From Epiperipatus broadwayi (Eukaryota; Onychophora; Udeonychophora; Euonychophora; Peripatidae), in contig JAQFVV010006505.1 of the NCBI GenBank assembly GCA_028023455.1, positions 1,011,616-1,075,615 of the forward strand: a stretch of 64,000 nucleotides of DNA, read 5' to 3'. The translations under genes were made by a program, and so were the position numbers. Under the pieces are notes generated by a model, which had not been told where the DNA came from, did not search any database, and was given only the letters and a program-made list of their open reading frames with translations. Positions 43,811-55,634 of this stretch are shown here, piece after piece. The stretch's first letter is position 1; each line of letters opens with the position of its first letter.

Positions 43811-44185
43811 AATTTATTCATAGTTTCCTTCACTTAATTACATGTACATTAAGCGGTGTTAAATGTTATTAACTTCTGTTTGATTTTTAAAATAGGATAT
43901 TAAAAATAAGATTCTGTCTTAATTCTTATATAATTGATTATTAGTTTAATAATAATCACTTCCAAATTTTCAATGGGCTGATATAATGAATTCTCTCGGA
44001 ATTTTCAACAACTGTTAGGAAGAGTAAATATATACAAAGCAAAACCTTCAAATAGGGGGATCCATTTTATTTTTCGTTTGCTAAAAAAGTATTATTTACT
44101 CAAATAATCTGAAAAAGACTAATTAAACTAGCTTAATTACACACATAAATATATATTAAGTCAAATAATTTTTTACTTTTGGGAA
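43811..44185. other. AT-rich stretch, no gene seen
   Basis: No supportable feature. Confidence 0.4.
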
Positions 44186-44876
44186 ATATATATATTCTAG
44201 CATGTGTGCGGCGCAACTGTTCCCAAAAGCTATTTATAAAATAGATAACTAAAAACAAATGAGCTGAGCACTTTCAAAAGATCTTGCCTTCATAATCATA
44301 GCTTGCTACTACATTTAATGATATGCAAATATGCTAATTTCATTTCTTCGGTAAAGCTTTAATTAATAACACTAAAGACCAAACTCCACTTTTACTGACC
44401 CCCCCATACAGTATATAATATTGCATGTTCCAACAATAATTGTAAAGGCACATATTATGGGGAAAGCAGAGTATCTTTGTCCACATGATTAGCACAACAC
44501 AAATATTCATACAATAGAGCTCTCAACGATCCTTCCACCTAGTTAGTTTTCTATCAGCACCAGAGCACAAGTCACCATGAGTGCATTCCAGACAATCGTG
44601 TGTAGAGAGAGACATGACCTTAAAAGAAAAATCAAAGAGGCCTTCTTCACCTCATGAGACAAGGATGCCATAAATAGGAAGGACATGTGCTATGCTTTAT
44701 CAAAGAAATGGAATTAGCATATTTGCATATCATTAAACATAGTAGCAAGCTATGATTATGAAGGCAAGATCCTTTGGAAGTGCTCAGCTCATTTGTTTTT
44801 AGTTATCTATTTTATATTAATAGCTTTTGGGAACAGTTGTGTCGCACATGCACATGTGCTAGAATAAATATATATT
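44186..44876 (+). mobile_element. Penelope-like element copy with inverted terminal arms
   Basis: The arms 44,186-44,345 and 44,700-44,876 are inverted copies (ctagcatgtg...cccaaaagct...gagctgagcacttt...gaaattagcatatttgcatat). Between them (44,400-44,690) a broken frame reads YNIACSNNNCKGTYYGES, the GIY-YIG start of a second Penelope subfamily, and later NRKDMCYAL-type residues. An inverted partial terminal copy is a known feature of Penelope insertions. Confidence 0.7.
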
Positions 44877-45329
44877 GGAATGGCCCAGCCATTGATAATA
44901 ATGTTTATCACTAATCACATACTTATTACTTCATATCTGTCAATGCTGACAGGTCAATGCAGTTTAGTAATTGTGATTCTGTTGACAATAGTATTGAAAT
45001 GCTAAAGTTGATGATGATGATCATACCAGGTATTGGTGATATTTGCTGATCACCACCTAGCAACTCAATTCCACAAAATGTCAACCATCTTCTCTCTCAT
45101 CCAAAAGCATCCTATTATTATGACATCCCCCAATAATTTTATTATATGCACTTGATGTAATTTAGACACTAGGCCCCAATCTCTACTCAGAAGCAATGCC
45201 AAAAGATGTAATATTGCCATGTCGATGCTATCTCCATTTTATGATTAACTCTCTCACATCTACCTTAATCACAGCTTGTTTTCTTCAAACAATATTGAAT
45301 TTCTTTTAATCCTTGTTTAGAATGAGACA

Positions 45330-45960
45330 AAAAGCACTGGTAATAGTATTTTATAACAAAACGTAAGCAATTTATTTACATTGAATATGCTAGAATCACT
45401 ACCTAACCCAGAATAACAACACAGAAGACAAACATCACCTAAGTTTACCTTACATCCCCAGCATGATAAAAAACTTTGACAAAAAATTACATAATGAATT
45501 TAAATTAGGATTTAGAACTCTGCCAAACACTAGCAGAATAATTAATAACCCTAAGGATAAAATAAACCTAGAATCAATGCCATAGGTGGTGTACAAGATT
45601 GCATGCTCTAAAACAGGATGCAGTGCAATATATTATGGTAAAATTCAAGCCACAGATTGTCTCAGCAGAATTATGCATATAACAGATTGCAAAACAAAAA
45701 TGAAGGCAATTCTATATTTGTTGATCATCAAAAGGCAGCTAATCATGTATTTGAACCCTCCAGGGCTGAGATAGTGTGTACTGAGAGAAATGATGTCAAA
45801 AGGAAAAACAAGGAGGCTTACTTCATTACTAGTGACATAAATGCTATAAATAGAAAAGACACGTGTTTCGCAATTTCAAAAAAATGGATGGTCTGGGTTG
45901 TTTTGCATAAATTTGCATACAATTGAGTTTAATACATATTAAGGCTATGAATATGGAGTA
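45330..45960 (+). pseudogene. Penelope-like element, linker and GIY-YIG (second subfamily)
   Basis: A frame from about 45,455 reads IPSMIKNFDKKLHNEFKLGFRTLPN and RIINNPKDKINLESMP, the typical linker between RT and endonuclease; then a stop; then VVYKIACSKTGCSAIYYGK (45,586-45,650), the GIY-YIG core. After a frame break near 45,700 the frame 45,657-45,926 gives NHVFEPSRAEIVCTERND, KRKNKEAYFITSDINAINRKD and ends near 45,926, the domain's C-terminus. No RT catalytic part is present. Confidence 0.8.
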
Positions 45961-46096
45961 AACAGGCTCTGAAATCGCTTAGCCAATATTAAGATTTAGA
46001 ATTTAGTAATTTCACCTTTATAAGTTGAAGCATATTGTGTTAATAACTATATATATATATATTGTATATATATGTTATAACTATATATATATATAT

Positions 46097-46440
46097 TGTA
46101 ACCTAGTGTTATTGACACTTGGTTTACTTGGCATTATTTCTTCAGGAAAACAATGCTATTCTTTAAAGAAATAAAAAGATAAAATAACAATAGTAATAAT
46201 TGATTAATAAAGTATGCTATTCACTCACTTTGGCATGTTTTGGGTGAATAACTAATAGATTTAATAATTCAATGTCATTTTTAAAGAGAGAACATGAATA
46301 ATTTAATATTGAGATATTAATAATTAGAGCAAATTAATATGGTATAAAAGCTAAACAGTAATTTATTTTGGATGGGTAGAGGGGGGAGTGGATGAGTGTC
46401 TTATCATAAAGCACAATAACTTCTGGTAATTTCTTTTTGT
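46097..46440 (+). repeat. 5' LTR (pol-deleted element)
   Basis: TGTAACC... to about gtaatttctttttgt. Differs from the 3' LTR at about four positions (ttcttcagg/ttctgcagg, taaagtatg/taaactatg, aattcaatg/aactcaatg, tttatttt/ttgatttt). A candidate primer site tgggttagaaatgg lies at 46,506. Confidence 0.8.
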
Positions 46441-47091
46441 AAAAAAAAAAAAAAAAAAAAAGAAATAAAATAAAATAAATTTCTAATAAAATAAATAATT
46501 AATACTGGGTTAGAAATGGCCGCCCAACTACAGGGGCCATCGATGGCTATAGCTGGCCACGAGGAATTTAGTAAACTTTTCTTGAAGTCAATATTAATAT
46601 TGTTTGCACTTGAATGGATTGGTTATTCATTGATTAAAAATATTTGCCAATAATGAATTGTTTTAGCCATAAGATATTATGTGAATATCTATTATATGAT
46701 CTAATCTTTTGCCACTGAAAAATAAATAATTAAGTTGTCAGTTTATGATGTTGTGGTCTGTAGGCAATTCCATAAAACACTGTAATGATTTTATCATTTA
46801 TGATGATCTGTTTGTCTGGTCTTGTGATTGGCACTTATGCTATATTACATAATATCTAATGAGATTTATATGGACCAAGAAGCATGTGAAAAAAAAAAAA
46901 CATATTTAGTAGTTAATGTTGGAGCTTTAGGGATATTAGATGTCAGAGCATAGTTTTTGGTGTAGATTGTTTTTGGTAGGAGAGGCATGGAGGCAGGATG
47001 TCTTGTCAATAATTTCTTATCGATAAATTTATTAATAGTTCATTGCTAATATTTCAGTACTGTTAAATACTAAAAGAGTTAGAATTTTAAT

Positions 47092-49312
47092 ATGAGTGAA
47101 AACAAAGATAATCATAGTATTTCTGAGGATTTGGGAGGATCCCAAGAGTTACAATCCCCTGATACACAGACTCCATATTTTAGTGTAGAATTAAAAGAGG
47201 AAGGGGAAGATTTGGATATAGCTAACCCAGAAGAAGCCACAATAATAAAGGGAAAACATGAAAATGAGCCAGATCAATTAATGAGAAATACATTGGAGGA
47301 ATTCTTGAAAAAATTAGAAAAATCAAATAGTGAATTGAAAAGTCAGATACAAAACTCAAATAGTGAATTAAAAAGTGAATTAAAAAGTCAGATCCAAAAC
47401 TCAAATAGTAAATTGGAACAATCAAATAGTGAATTAAAAAGTCAGATCCAAAACTCAAATAGTAAATTAGAACAATCAAATAGTGAATTAAAAAGTCAGA
47501 TCCAAAACTCAAATAGTAAATTAGAACAATCAAATAGTGAATTAAAAAGTCAGATCCAAAATTTAAATATTAAATTAGAGAATCAAATGCAGGAGATCAA
47601 AGAGACATCTCAAAATCAAGTTCAGGAGATAAAGGACTTAAGGGAAGATTTGAGAAATCATGTAGAAGAATCAAAATTGGCCTCTGAAAAGCTGGAAATA
47701 AGAATAAGGAAAGAGATCGAAACAAATTCTGAAAGGGCAGAAAATATGATTGAGGCTATCCAGCAGGACTTTAAAAGTCAATATATTGTATTAAACAATG
47801 AAGTACAGGAAATAAGAAATTATCAAAAGGAAACAGTAGTATTTCAAAGAGAAGTTCAGGATAGAGTTGAATCTATTAAGGGAGAATTAGACAGTGCTAG
47901 AAGTGAAGTTAGTAATTTGAAAGAGGAAGTTAAAAATATAACTCTAGCACCTGACAATGTAGTGAAAGGATGTCAGAGCCAAATTACCAGATTAATAGCT
48001 AAACTAGAAACTCAAGAGTTAACCCAATGTGAGATTAATCAAAATCTAGAAAGTGAGCTAAGTCAAGTTATGGGAAGAGTAGAAAATTTTAATGATATAA
48101 TAAAGAGTAATGCACAGCTATTACATAATAATCTCCAAGACGAAATAGGGGAATTAATGACTCAGTGTGAGAGTAAAGTCTATCAAAGGTTAGAAGATAA
48201 ATTCGGGATAGATAAAGATGAAACTATTAACCAATTAGAACAACAGATTAAACACTTAAATGTAGGCCTAAAAGATAGTTCAAAGAGAATAGACTGTGAA
48301 TGGCAGAATTATAAGTTAGAATTAGAGAGTCGAATGCAAGCTATAGACTATAATAGGGATAATTTTACAAAAAGTAAAAAAATTGTTCAAAGTAAAGGTT
48401 TATCTGAAACTCAAGCAAAGGAAACAAATAATGGTCATAATAACCAAGTAATATCTGAGTTACATATGGTAATTAATCCAGTAGAATCAATATACGATCC
48501 ATTAAATGAGGCTAGAAGTAAAGTCATGCTAGAGCCAGAAAGTAATAGCTCCATGGCCTTAAAATTCTTAAAAATAAAATTTTTTAGAGGTGAATATCTG
48601 GAGAATCCACACGAGTATCTCCAGAATCTGGAGGAGTTATTCACCTTATGTCATTTATCTGAGATAGAAAAGATTGCTATTGCCGCTAACCATTTGTGTG
48701 CAGCATCTAAAGACTGGTGGCAATCATTATTTATTAAACCAGAAACATATGGAGACTTATCTTATGTTAGCCAGTTTTTGGGGGGAAGACCGCCAAGATA
48801 ACCTGAGATATCAGATATCTTAGGAAAGATATCATGTAAATAAGGGTAGTTATACTCAGTTTTTCAGGAGTCAGGCCGTCAAATTGAAAACCTTGACAGC
48901 TTATCCTTTATCTAAGACACAAATTGTGTGAATAATTCGCCATAATCTGCCGAGGCATATAGAGCAGATCTTGATTGCTGCTGACAGACATACCATAGAA
49001 GAGGTAGTAGAAATTTTAGATTTGTTAGAGACCAGCGATAGGAATATTGATAATAGAATTAGGGTAAATAGAGACACCCATCCGATGGTGAGTAATATCA
49101 ATTTCGCAGATAGGTCACATATGGGAAGGAGGAAGTTAGTTAGAGAAAAAGGATATTATAGGACGAATCCCTATGGTAGACAGAATAGCCACCTCAGTAG
49201 GCCAACAGTTAAGAGTAGAATTCTGAATGAGAATCAGCCTTCTACTAGTGGTATCCCAACAATACCAAAGAAAAATATAAAAGGTAGTAAAAGTAGTGGG
49301 GCATTAAATTAA
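47092..49312 (+). pseudogene. gag: gag-like coiled-coil protein with frame break
   Basis: The first frame (47,092-48,801, 569 codons) has an acidic N-terminus, four or so 18-residue coiled-coil repeats (SNSELKSQIQNSNSKLEQ, residues about 78-165), then more than 250 residues of further coiled coil. From residue 490 a retrotransposon-gag capsid-like part begins (FLKIKFFRGEYLENPHEYLQ...KDWWQSL). A frame break at about 48,785 shifts it to the frame with FFRSQAVKLKTLTAYPLS and, after a stop at 48,928, IRHNLPRHIEQILIAADRHT...EILDLLE (48,931-49,312). No zinc knuckle is seen; the deletion of pol probably removed it. Confidence 0.75.
47326..47570 (+). repeat. 54-bp tandem repeats in gag
   Basis: The unit tcaaatagtgaattaaaaag...aattagaacaa repeats about four times in frame, encoding 18 residues each and keeping a coiled-coil pattern. 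Confidence 0.85.
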
Positions 49313-49369
49313 AAAGGACCTCGCAGGAATGTTCCTCACTTCGGGGCCCTATTTTTAAACATATGGGGA

Positions 49370-49673
49370 ACAGCATAATGTAGAACATGACCAAGCACTG
49401 GCCAGAATTAACCTTAAAAAGATGGGTGATAAACGCACTTGTTATTCCAAAACCAGTCCACATCCTTTTAAAGTCCATGATTTTGTTTTAATTAGAACTC
49501 CCCATGTGAGTAATCTCCGGAAACATATGTTTAGAAAATTCATGTATCTTTATGAAGGCCCCTATGAAATTGTGAAACAAGTGGGTGAGAATGCCTTTTT
49601 GGTCTCAACCCCTGATGGAACAAGAGGTACCTATAATGCCCGAAGCTTACTACCATATCCCAAGCAAAATTAA
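49370..49673 (+). pseudogene. Integrase C-terminal tail (gypsy type)
   Basis: Reads EHDQALARINLKKMGDKRT, then PFKVHDFVLIRTPHVSN, FMYLYEGPYEIVKQVGENAF and TYNARSLLPYPKQ. The YEGPYEI motif is the GPY/F module at the end of Ty3/gypsy integrases. No catalytic domain precedes it; it directly follows gag debris, marking the deletion junction at about 49,313-49,370. Confidence 0.8.
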
Positions 49674-49794
49674 ATCCTTTAAACTGTATTTATTGACATA
49701 AGAAAGAAGTAGGATATAAACTTAGTAATACCATAAGAAGAGTTAAAAATGCATATATTATTTTATTTTTTATTTATTATAACGGTGGGAGAAT

Positions 49795-50145
49795 TGTAAC
49801 CTAGTGTTATTGACACTTGGTTTACTTGGCATTATTTCTGCAGGAAAACAATGCTATTCTTTAAAGAAATAAAAAGATAAAATAACAATAGTAATAATTG
49901 ATTAATAAACTATGCTATTCACTCACTTTGGCATGTTTTGGGTGAATAACTAATAGATTTAATAACTCAATGTCATTTTTAAAGAGAGAACATGAATAAT
50001 TTAATATTGAGATATTAATAATTAGAGCAAATTAATATGGTATAAAAGCTAAACAGTAATTGATTTTGGATGGGTAGAGGGGGGAGTGGATGAGTGTCTT
50101 ATCATAAAGCACAATAACTTCTGGTAATTTCTTTTTGTAAAAAAG
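49795..50145 (+). repeat. 3' LTR (pol-deleted element)
   Basis: Near-identical to 46,097-46,440; it runs into an A/G-rich stretch where its end cannot be placed. Confidence 0.8.
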
Positions 50146-53009
50146 AAAAAAAAAGAAAAAAATAATGCTTAAAGAATTATACATCACTGATTGTTAATTT
50201 AATGTATTTATTATTATTTTTTTATATTGTCAAATTACTTTGTAATCCAGGTAAATAATACTAAAACTATATGATTGTAATAGGTTTTTCCTTTCTTTTG
50301 TTTATGTTATAATCAAATGATTATTTTTCTGGAAGAGGTCGCTAAAGTCAAGATCATTTTTTTTTAAAAAAAAAGATAGTCTGCTTTTAGTTTTCAAGGA
50401 AGGAACAGTGCTGAAATTTGGTAACTCAATTTTTTCATTTTATTTTGCAGAAATAAATGTAATCAAAGTAAAATTTTAATAATATAATGTGTGGCTAAAT
50501 TTTTTTGATAAGATATCCTGATTTTCTTTGCCATCTACCTATTTAAAGACCTTTTATACTTAAAAATTTATTGTCTCACGCTAAAGTTAAAAATGACAGA
50601 ATTAACTAAAGGAGTCACGAAAAATTATATTATATCTAAATTAAGGAAAAAAAGCGATTTCCAAGTGAGAAATAATTATTTATTAACTTTATGTCATTTA
50701 TTGATATTTTCTTGGTATAGAAAGAAAAAAATAATAATAATTGAAAGAAATATTTTGAAACCAAGGAAAATCAACTAGAAACATTTTCGCGCTCTTTCTC
50801 AATATTGTCTGCCTTTACAAGTAATGTAGTTACATACGTTAAAATATGTTTTATTCACCAAGAATTGTCTGGAAATAATAATAATGATAAATAAGATTAA
50901 ATTATGCACCTGTATATTTTTTAAAAAAAAAAAATATAAAAAAAATATAAACTTTCTCAGAGTAAATATAGGAAAAGTTATATAGGGGCATTCTTACGGA
51001 GAAGTTACCGTTAAAAAAATTTATAATTCCTAAAGTATGAACAAAACCAAATATCTTAGTGACTTAATGATAAAAATAAATGATATATTATATTATACAT
51101 CAGTTGGAATTATTAAAACTTCCTGTACACGTAAATTGACTGCAGTTATTATCATAATAATCTCGGAAAAATTGCGCATTTCCATCCATAAGTAATCTAG
51201 CTAATATGAATGGTACGTATCATCAATAAAAAAAAAAATATTGTGTATGTTTATCGTCTATAGTCAAATATTCGTCTATGTTAGAAGTCTATTTTTTTTC
51301 TTGGATCCCAAAATTGTAGTAGTTTAATTCAAGTAAGAATTAATCTTCAATTCTGCTATATTTTTCTTTACCTAATTTATTAAACGCACAAAATAAGAGA
51401 AAACTTTTATTTAAAGGAAATAATACCATGCGTTTATTGTTTTTAAACTTGCTTCATGAAATACGACTGGATAAAGCTCTTCACCTGGACCAATTGCTCA
51501 ACAGAAAAACATTTTCTAATGAGAGAGTATGCACTTGTTAATTAATGATTGTTTAAAACTAAGTTATAAATGATATGTATTTTTTTGTTATATCACATAG
51601 GTTAAAGTCTGTATGGTCAAGGGATATTTAATAGCCTTGTAATGACAAAGGTATGTTTTAATATAATTATTATAGGTTAAGTTGATATTTAACACGAAAG
51701 AAAAATCTATAAAATATGTTTTAATTATTACATACAATTGTAGGTAGAAATTTTGTATGTTAGATATGTAAAAGAAAAATATTTAGATATTTAAGGGGTA
51801 AAATAAATATTGAAAATTATCAGAAGTAACTAAAAAAAAAAAAAAATGCTATAACAAAATATTTCTTGTTAAAGTTTTGAAACGAATTTATACTGTATTA
51901 ATTGAGGAATTTATTCCTAATTATTCTTAAATAACACATCCACTTTATTTAGTTTAAGATAGTATGCTACCAACTATTTTTGAATGGTCCTTTATTAAAA
52001 TTAAAATTATTATATTTTTATTCTATGATGTCCATTGATTTCAGATGTTGATCAAAGTATGCACGGTAACATAAGTTTATTATAATCAATGTATTTACTT
52101 ATCCTGCCCAGATATAGCATTGGTATATACTTAATATTTGCATAGGTAATAATTATAATGTATTTATTTTGTGGGATGAAAAATGATCTCCCCAAAAGCT
52201 TTGTTTTCCATGAGAAGATTTTAAATATAATGTTCGGGTATGTTTATAGCCCAAGTGATCGATTCTCATAGATAGGACGATCAAGAATTTATCTAGCATT
52301 TAGTATGCTTCATTCGTTTAAATCCCAGGAGAGGATTGTATTTGGTGTGTGTTCATTGTATGCCCAAGTAAGAGGCAAGAAACCATCAAAATATTTTAAT
52401 GTAGTAGATTACTCTGCAGACCTTCGTGGTTATTCCATATTCCTCATGTGAAAATAAAGATAGCTCCACCATGGAAGGTGTTGATTATTGTGCTTAATTT
52501 TGAAAGTTCGGGCAAGATAAAGGTTATATTGGAGGTGTTAGTTCCTCAAGATCCACTTTAGTATAAATAGTGCATTAGTAACTAAGATCAATATCTGTAT
52601 TGTGCTGCTAAATATTGCTAGTATTTGACAAGTAAATCAATGGAGAAAGTAATTAAAATTGTGTAATTTTAAAACGCTTATTTACTGAAGGAATATTCAA
52701 ATGCAATATTTAATTCTGGTTAGTAATTAAATAATACTCATATTTAAAATTATACGTATGAATAAAATTTGTATCATAACTTAAGTTAGCATTAAGTTAA
52801 ATGTAAGATGGTAAGTGTAACTTCTGATAACTGGCCTATAATTAGAATAGGTTATCCCATTAAAGACCATAAATAAAGTAAATGTATTAGAAATAAATTT
52901 AATATTTTGTGTATTGCATATGATGGGATTAATCATTTAAAAAAAAAAATAGTTAGTCAATAATTTTGAATAAAAGCTTCTACAAGGTTACCAAAATTTA
53001 ATAAACAAT
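50146..53009. other. Long AT-rich stretch, no gene seen
   Basis: A 61-codon Lys/Ile-rich frame (50,593-50,778) and other short frames have no motif. No repeat in the rest of the window matches it by eye. Possibly unique, non-repetitive DNA. Confidence 0.45.
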
Positions 53010-53013
53010 GTAT

Positions 53014-55634
53014 TGAAGCAGTCGGATCTGAGTTCGATCCTAGCTTCATGTTATTTACCCTAATACTAACCTTAAATTTCCGATGCAATGGGGCTTTATA
53101 CGTTCAATCCACGCTAATTTCCATAAGGAATAACTTGTTTCAAATACGTAGTAAAATTAATTAGTTTAGTTTAAATTGGATCAATTCTCTAAATAAATTC
53201 ATGATAAAATATTCATGAATTTATATATATTAAATTGCGTGGATTGTGCGTATATATATTTGTAAATATTAAATGTATATAATTGTTCGAAAGTTTCATT
53301 GCGTCGGGAATACTTGTTTTTTTTTACTTTTAAATAATTTGTAAAGTTTTGCGATTAAAAGCTACATTCCTTCCAAAGGCTTTCAAATTCTCAAAAACAA
53401 CAGTAAAGTTTTATTAATAAAAAAAAGATAAGAATTCAATTTTTAATTAAAATCATTTCAGACTTTAAGAATTCATTTTCTAATTAGGAAAGGAATTCAA
53501 AAATTAGTTTGAAAGCCTTATCGAAGGAATGTTTCTGAAAACAACTAATTATAAAAAAAAACCAGATTGATAAGAAAATGAGCGCTAGCCGGAGGCATCA
53601 GTGAACAGTAGATATATAGCCCTGAAAAGAAAAGAAAAAGACTAGTTTTGGTTGTAGAGTAGTGCAGTGAACTCTGTGTGTATAAAAATTGTATTTCATC
53701 ATGATAGAGGGCTAGAACATCAGGGATCTGGCTACGGTTCCTAAAGTCCCGAGGAATCTTCACTGGAGCTGCTGAACCGTTTTCCGGATCGATCATTCTG
53801 CTAAAATAATGAAAGCTACTAAAATACTACTCCAGTAGTTAACCAATGATGCCTACGTTTCAACAACTTGGAGGAGTAACTTAAGGACAAGCACGGAATG
53901 GTAATATGAACGTTAAACTTTCTGGCCAGTTCGAACTTTATTTTATACTCCTTCTTTTTAAGAGCTCTTTTATTCTTTAATGTAAATCTTTGTAACACCT
54001 TTTAGTTATAAAATGCTACTGTAAATCTATAGCGTAATTCTTTAGATCTCTAGTCTTTAAACTTTTTCTTTTCTTACCTGGCGGTTCGTTTAATATATAT
54101 ATGTTAGTGTGCTTTATTAATGTCGTATTTAAAAATTATATGCCAATAATCTTTCGACTCGATGAGCCCTTTGATTCCATTTGCCTCACGCAAATAATAT
54201 AACATTAATTTCAAATAGTAATTCTCGCCCATTAGAGCTAAATTTATAAGTTCTATTAGTCATCGAGTCAAAGGAAAATATTACATGTTTACTATTTTTT
54301 TCTTACCTTTAGCTATTAATAAATTATTAGCTCAATGTTTCACCTATGTCCCCAGCTCCTATCTACGTTATAAGTATATATATATATGTATTCAAATAAT
54401 GTTAAATGATTTTCTTGTTCCACTAATATTTATTTATGCAAATATAATCTTAAAGGTCTTTATTGCAAAAAGGGTCGATAAAGGGTTAAATGTATTTTAA
54501 TTCCGCTTTTGTTATTTTATATCAATATTCAGGAAGGGCACGATATTAGGACATAATTAATATAGTTTATAAATGTTTTAAAATAGTTCGATAAAAGTTC
54601 GTTTGACTTTAATTAATTGGTCAAGTCATCACGTAGAGCATTTTACATGGGTTTGATTTTTCAACGATGACTATCAAGTCATCATCATCAAATGTTGCTG
54701 ACGTAGGGCCATCTTCCGCTCCGTTAGGCTGGTCGGTGATCATATTCTCTTATTTAAATTTCTCGAGGAAGAAAGTACTTCCTTTCCGATTCATTAGTCA
54801 AAGGGCGTAAGACTTGCCAAATGCAAGCCGCCATAGGACTTCGATCATCGACTAGCGATCATCTTTCAATTTTACTCTCTGCCTTGTAATTCGTCAGTAC
54901 CATTGCATCTTTGTTCCGGTAAAACCCGCTCCGTGCTCGTAATTCGTGATGAAGTGATTTAAATTAAAGTCGAACCAATTCTCAAATATATTTAGTTTAA
55001 ATCAGTTTTCAAATCAAGATTAAAGTTATGCCTTAAAATACGTTTTGCTCTTCATGAATAGATTCCCGAATGTGAAAATAAATCTCACATTCCACCGTAA
55101 TAAAATTAGAACAATCATTTCCGTTCTTAATGAATACCTTTATCTGCCTTTATATTTCTCGTTGGGGGCATAGACATAGAATCCCATGTTGTGTAATACT
55201 TGTTGGCATATGATAAGGACCGCCACTCTTATTATATTTATAAATTATTTTAAAGACTAGAGGTAACTAATGCAATCTATATTTTATTGAACAAAACAAA
55301 TTATTATTATTATTAAATATTTTCTAACATACTTGGTTTCTTAGTTCATCATTCTTTTTATAATTATTTAAATGTTCATACCCGCTATCTGTGTTGGCAA
55401 CCCGAACATACATATGATTTGATTTAAAAAGTATTCAAAGTAATTAATTATTAGATATTCGTGTCAGTGCAAGGGTCTCTAGTCCTCACCAACCGTTGAA
55501 CTAGTTCTTGGCGCATAGCACTGTGCCGTCGATTTCTGCTATCTGAGCTGTTGAGTTGGGTTTGAATTCAGTTTTGGTTCAGCTGAGTTTGAATCCGATT
55601 TGACTTGCGGTGGTGGTGGGTTTTGACCGGTACA
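53014..55634 (+). repeat. 5' LTR, 2621 bp
   Basis: About seven substitutions and a few homopolymer length changes separate it from the other LTR. Internal hairpins: acattccttc-caaaggctttcaaa near 53,367 with its inverse near 53,505-53,530, and ctttcgactcgatga (54,152) with tcatcgagtcaaag (54,260). The word gagttcgatcc near its start resembles a Pol III B box. Confidence 0.92.

Larger units (their letters stand above)
46097..50145 (+). mobile_element. Non-autonomous LTR retrotransposon, pol deleted
   Basis: Direct repeats starting TGTAACCTAGTGTTATTGACAC at 46,097 and 49,795 (each about 345-350 bp, about four differences) are the LTRs. aacggtgggagaat just before the right LTR is a short purine tract. 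Inside are a gag-like protein (47,092-49,312) and, directly after, the C-terminal tail of an integrase (49,370-49,673). Protease, RT, RNase H and the integrase catalytic core are missing, so it depends on a relative. 3' LTR ends fall in poly-A and cannot be fixed exactly; the target duplication was not identified. Confidence 0.8.

Noticed and set aside
47222-47533. Minus-strand 103-codon repetitive protein
   Set aside because: It is the antisense of the 54-bp coiled-coil repeats in gag.
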